From the NCBI GenBank assembly GCA_003246455.1, contig QKAF01000103.1, forward strand, positions 1 to 42,401: a stretch of 42,401 bases of DNA. Direction: 5' to 3'. Position numbers and translations under genes: made by a program. Below the pieces are notes generated by a model. The model made no database searches, was not told the DNA's origin, and was given only the letters and a program-made list of their open reading frames with translations. Positions 40,586 through 42,401 of the stretch are shown here, in pieces. Each line of letters begins with the position of its first letter. Positions within the stretch are counted from its first letter, which is position 1. The DNA is from Bacteroidota bacterium. GTDB taxonomy: Bacteria; Bacteroidota; Ignavibacteria; SZUA-365.

Positions 40586-42401
40586 TTACCATCCGAAGAG
40601 CCAGCCGCCGTGTTCGTCGCATTCGACGGGCAGCAGGTTGAGATTGACGGGGTAGAGGGCGACATCGGGACAGGACTCGGTGGCGAGCAGACCGGTTTCC
40701 CGGCAGAGCGGACGAAATTCGACGCTCGCGGGCTGCAGGAACGCGGAGTCGGGGGGCGCGAAACGGGCAATCCGCGCCATCGTGCGTCCCCAGATCGGGG
40801 CACACATCGTCCCTCCATACCGGTACACCCCGCCGAGCTTTCTCGCGGCGTTGTCGAAGCCCACCCACACGGCGAGCGACAGCGACGGCGTGAATCCGAC
40901 GAACCACGCGTCGGTGGAGTTCTGTGTCGTCCCGGTTTTCCCTGCCGCCGGACCCGCGTAGTACTTCCGCACCGCGGTCGCGGTCCCGCTGTCCACCACG
41001 GCCCGCATGGCATCGGTGATGATGAAGGCGGTCGCCGAATCGAGCACGGTCAGGGTGTCGGGACGTGCGCGGAAAAGGACGCGCCTGTTCTGATCTTCGA
41101 TCCGGGTGATGAAGAAGGGACGCGCGCGGTGTCCCATGGCCGCCAGGGTGCCGTACCCGGTCACCATGTCGAGCGGAGACACCTCCCCGGTGCCGAGCGC
41201 GAGCGAGGGATACTCCGGAAGCTCGCTTTCGACGCCGAGACGATGGGCGAATGCGATCACCCGCGAGGGTTCCGTCATCTCCACCATGGCATGCGCGGCA
41301 ACGAGATTCAGCGAATGCTGGAGGCCGTAACGCATCGGGACAGCGGCACCGCTGCTCGTATCGGAGTCGTTCATCGGACGCCATTCCCAGGCCATGCCCG
41401 AGTCGACGACGATCGGCGCGTCGAGTATCGGCGTCGCGAGTGTATATCCCTGTTCGAGCAGCGATGCGTAAAGGAACGGCTTGAACGACGACCCCGGCTG
41501 GCGATGGATCTGCGTCGCGTGATTGAGTCCGCGGCCGGGAGACGACGGATTGCCGCCGATCAGGCCGCGCACGGCGCCGCTGCGGGGGTCAGTGAGCACG
41601 GCGCCGACCTGCACCTCGCGCATTTTCTCCGGCAGGTCCTTCCACTGCGTTTCCACGGCCTCTTCCAGCGCGGTCTGCATGCGACTGTCGAGCGTGGTGT
41701 AAATCCGAAGCTGGTCGTGCGGGAGCGATAGACCCTTCGCGGAAAGCAGCGCCTCCGCCTCGCGCCGCACCCACTCCGCGTAATGCCGCGCAATCGCAGG
41801 ACGCGGGTTCAGGCCGAGGTTCTGACGGCGGTAGCGCTGGAACTCATTCTTGCTGATGCGTCCGACCTCGACGAGATTGTGCATGACCTCGTTCCGCCGG
41901 CGGAGCGCGCGGTCGGGATGTTTGAGCGGGTTGTAGTTTTCCGGGGACTGGAGCAGTCCGACGAGCATGCAGCTCTCGGCAACCGACAGTTCCGCGGGAT
42001 CTTTCTGAAAATACTCCCGCGCCGCGGCCCACACGCCGTAGGTGCCGCCGCCGAAGTAGACGGTGTTGAGATAGAGCAGCAGGAGCTCGTCCTTGCTGAA
42101 TTTCTTTTCGAGTTCACGCGCAAGATCGATTTCCTTCAGTTTGCGCGAGAGGGAACGTTCGTGCGACAGAAAGAGGTTGCGTGCCAGCTGCATCGTCAGC
42201 GTGCTGCCACCCTGCGTATTGCCGGTTATGGTTTCCAGCACGGCGCGTCCGAGTCCCTTCAGGGATACGCCGTCATGGTTGTAGAAATCGCGATCCTCCG
42301 TCGCAAGCAGCGCGCGGATCACCCAGGGCGAAACCGCGCCGGTCGACCGGAGCTCCACCCTCCGTTCCGACCCGAAGTAGTCGAGCACCTTGCCATCCTC
42401 C
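40586..42401 (-). CDS. Class A penicillin-binding protein (bifunctional PBP1A-type), 5' end missing
   Basis: The N-terminus lies beyond the window's right edge; 605 codons are visible. The glycosyltransferase domain GT51 covers the first 180 or so residues: ATEDRDFYNHDGVS with the catalytic glutamate, GGSTLTMQLARNLFL, RKLKEIDLARELEKKFSKDE and YLNTVYFGGGTYGV. The transpeptidase domain follows, with SSFK (PGSSFKPFLYASL), HSLN (third position N) and KTGTT as the three catalytic motifs, so both activities look intact. It polymerises and cross-links peptidoglycan in the periplasm. A PBP1A-type OB insert is not evident. The missing end would contain the cytoplasmic tail and membrane anchor. The gene converges on the B12 lipoprotein gene. 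Confidence 0.95.
   Translation of the reverse strand, partial: EDGKVLDYFGSERRVELRSTGAVSPWVIRALLATEDRDFYNHDGVSLKGLGRAVLETITGNTQGGSTLTMQLARNLFLSHERSLSRKLKEIDLARELEKKFSKDELLLLYLNTVYFGGGTYGVWAAAREYFQKDPAELSVAESCMLVGLLQSPENYNPLKHPDRALRRRNEVMHNLVEVGRISKNEFQRYRRQNLGLNPRPAIARHYAEWVRREAEALLSAKGLSLPHDQLRIYTTLDSRMQTALEEAVETQWKDLPEKMREVQVGAVLTDPRSGAVRGLIGGNPSSPGRGLNHATQIHRQPGSSFKPFLYASLLEQGYTLATPILDAPIVVDSGMAWEWRPMNDSDTSSGAAVPMRYGLQHSLNLVAAHAMVEMTEPSRVIAFAHRLGVESELPEYPSLALGTGEVSPLDMVTGYGTLAAMGHRARPFFITRIEDQNRRVLFRARPDTLTVLDSATAFIITDAMRAVVDSGTATAVRKYYAGPAAGKTGTTQNSTDAWFVGFTPSLSLAVWVGFDNAARKLGGVYRYGGTMCAPIWGRTMARIARFAPPDSAFLQPASVEFRPLCRETGLLATESCPDVALYPVNLNLLPVECDEHGGWLFGW

Overview
The window is a GC-rich stretch of bacterial chromosome with about 32 protein genes, one tRNA, one cobalamin riboswitch and a family of dispersed inverted repeats. 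The gene content points to the Bacteroidota/Chlorobiota/Ignavibacteriota side of the FCB group: a PorV/UPF0164-like outer-membrane protein, DUF4175 and DUF4159 proteins, a DUF1684 lipoprotein, a periplasmic two-component-type propeller joined to a SpoIIE phosphatase, RNase HIII, and a TonB receptor followed by a beta-propeller lipoprotein. Clear Shine-Dalgarno sites (for example before the genes at 1491, 25451, 27468 and 28372) and high GC argue against classical Bacteroidia and for a deeper lineage. The species cannot be named from this sequence.

Layout. 1-3708: the start of a TonB-receptor-like gene, a GT2 glycosyltransferase, an Omp85-type barrel, a MTH1187-family protein and a GxxExxY protein, interspersed with repeat elements. 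3709-8533: a DUF4159-DUF4175 pair on the minus strand and a divergent MerR-type regulator. 8612-9123: tRNA-Pro(GGG) with its terminator, then a repeat element with a second repeat nested in it. 9124-14004: RNase HIII, an M23 endopeptidase, an S9 peptidase and a small conserved protein. 14117-18860: a likely envelope-stress locus, with a two-PDZ protein divergent from ECF sigma factor, putative anti-sigma factor, DUF4097 protein and aspartyl-protease-like protein. 19105-21119: phytase-like propeller lipoprotein coupled to an MscS channel. 21308-28235: carbon metabolism and salvage (GlgE-like GH13, phosphofructokinase with pyrophosphate-type motifs, IMPase, PfkB kinase, MtnA) and RecO. 28372-33661: HtrA protease, PAP2 phosphatase, then a PorV-like/DUF1684/lipoprotein/TadA run. 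33762-37073: large sensor-phosphatase. 37081-40508: B12 riboswitch with terminator, BtuB-like receptor and propeller lipoprotein. 40586-42401: class A penicillin-binding protein cut by the window edge.

The least explained feature is the repeat family. Seven copies of an approximately 85-100 bp arm share a GAGAAGATTTTACCGC core. Six of them form three inverted pairs with total lengths of 258, 253 and, after subtracting a nested 97 bp repeat, 266 bp. The outer G-rich edges of five of the seven arms lie within a few bases of a stop codon or tRNA terminator. One solitary arm precedes the GxxExxY gene. The most coherent functional module is the vitamin B12 uptake locus, which resembles the BtuB-BtuG arrangement of gut Bacteroides in a different genomic setting.
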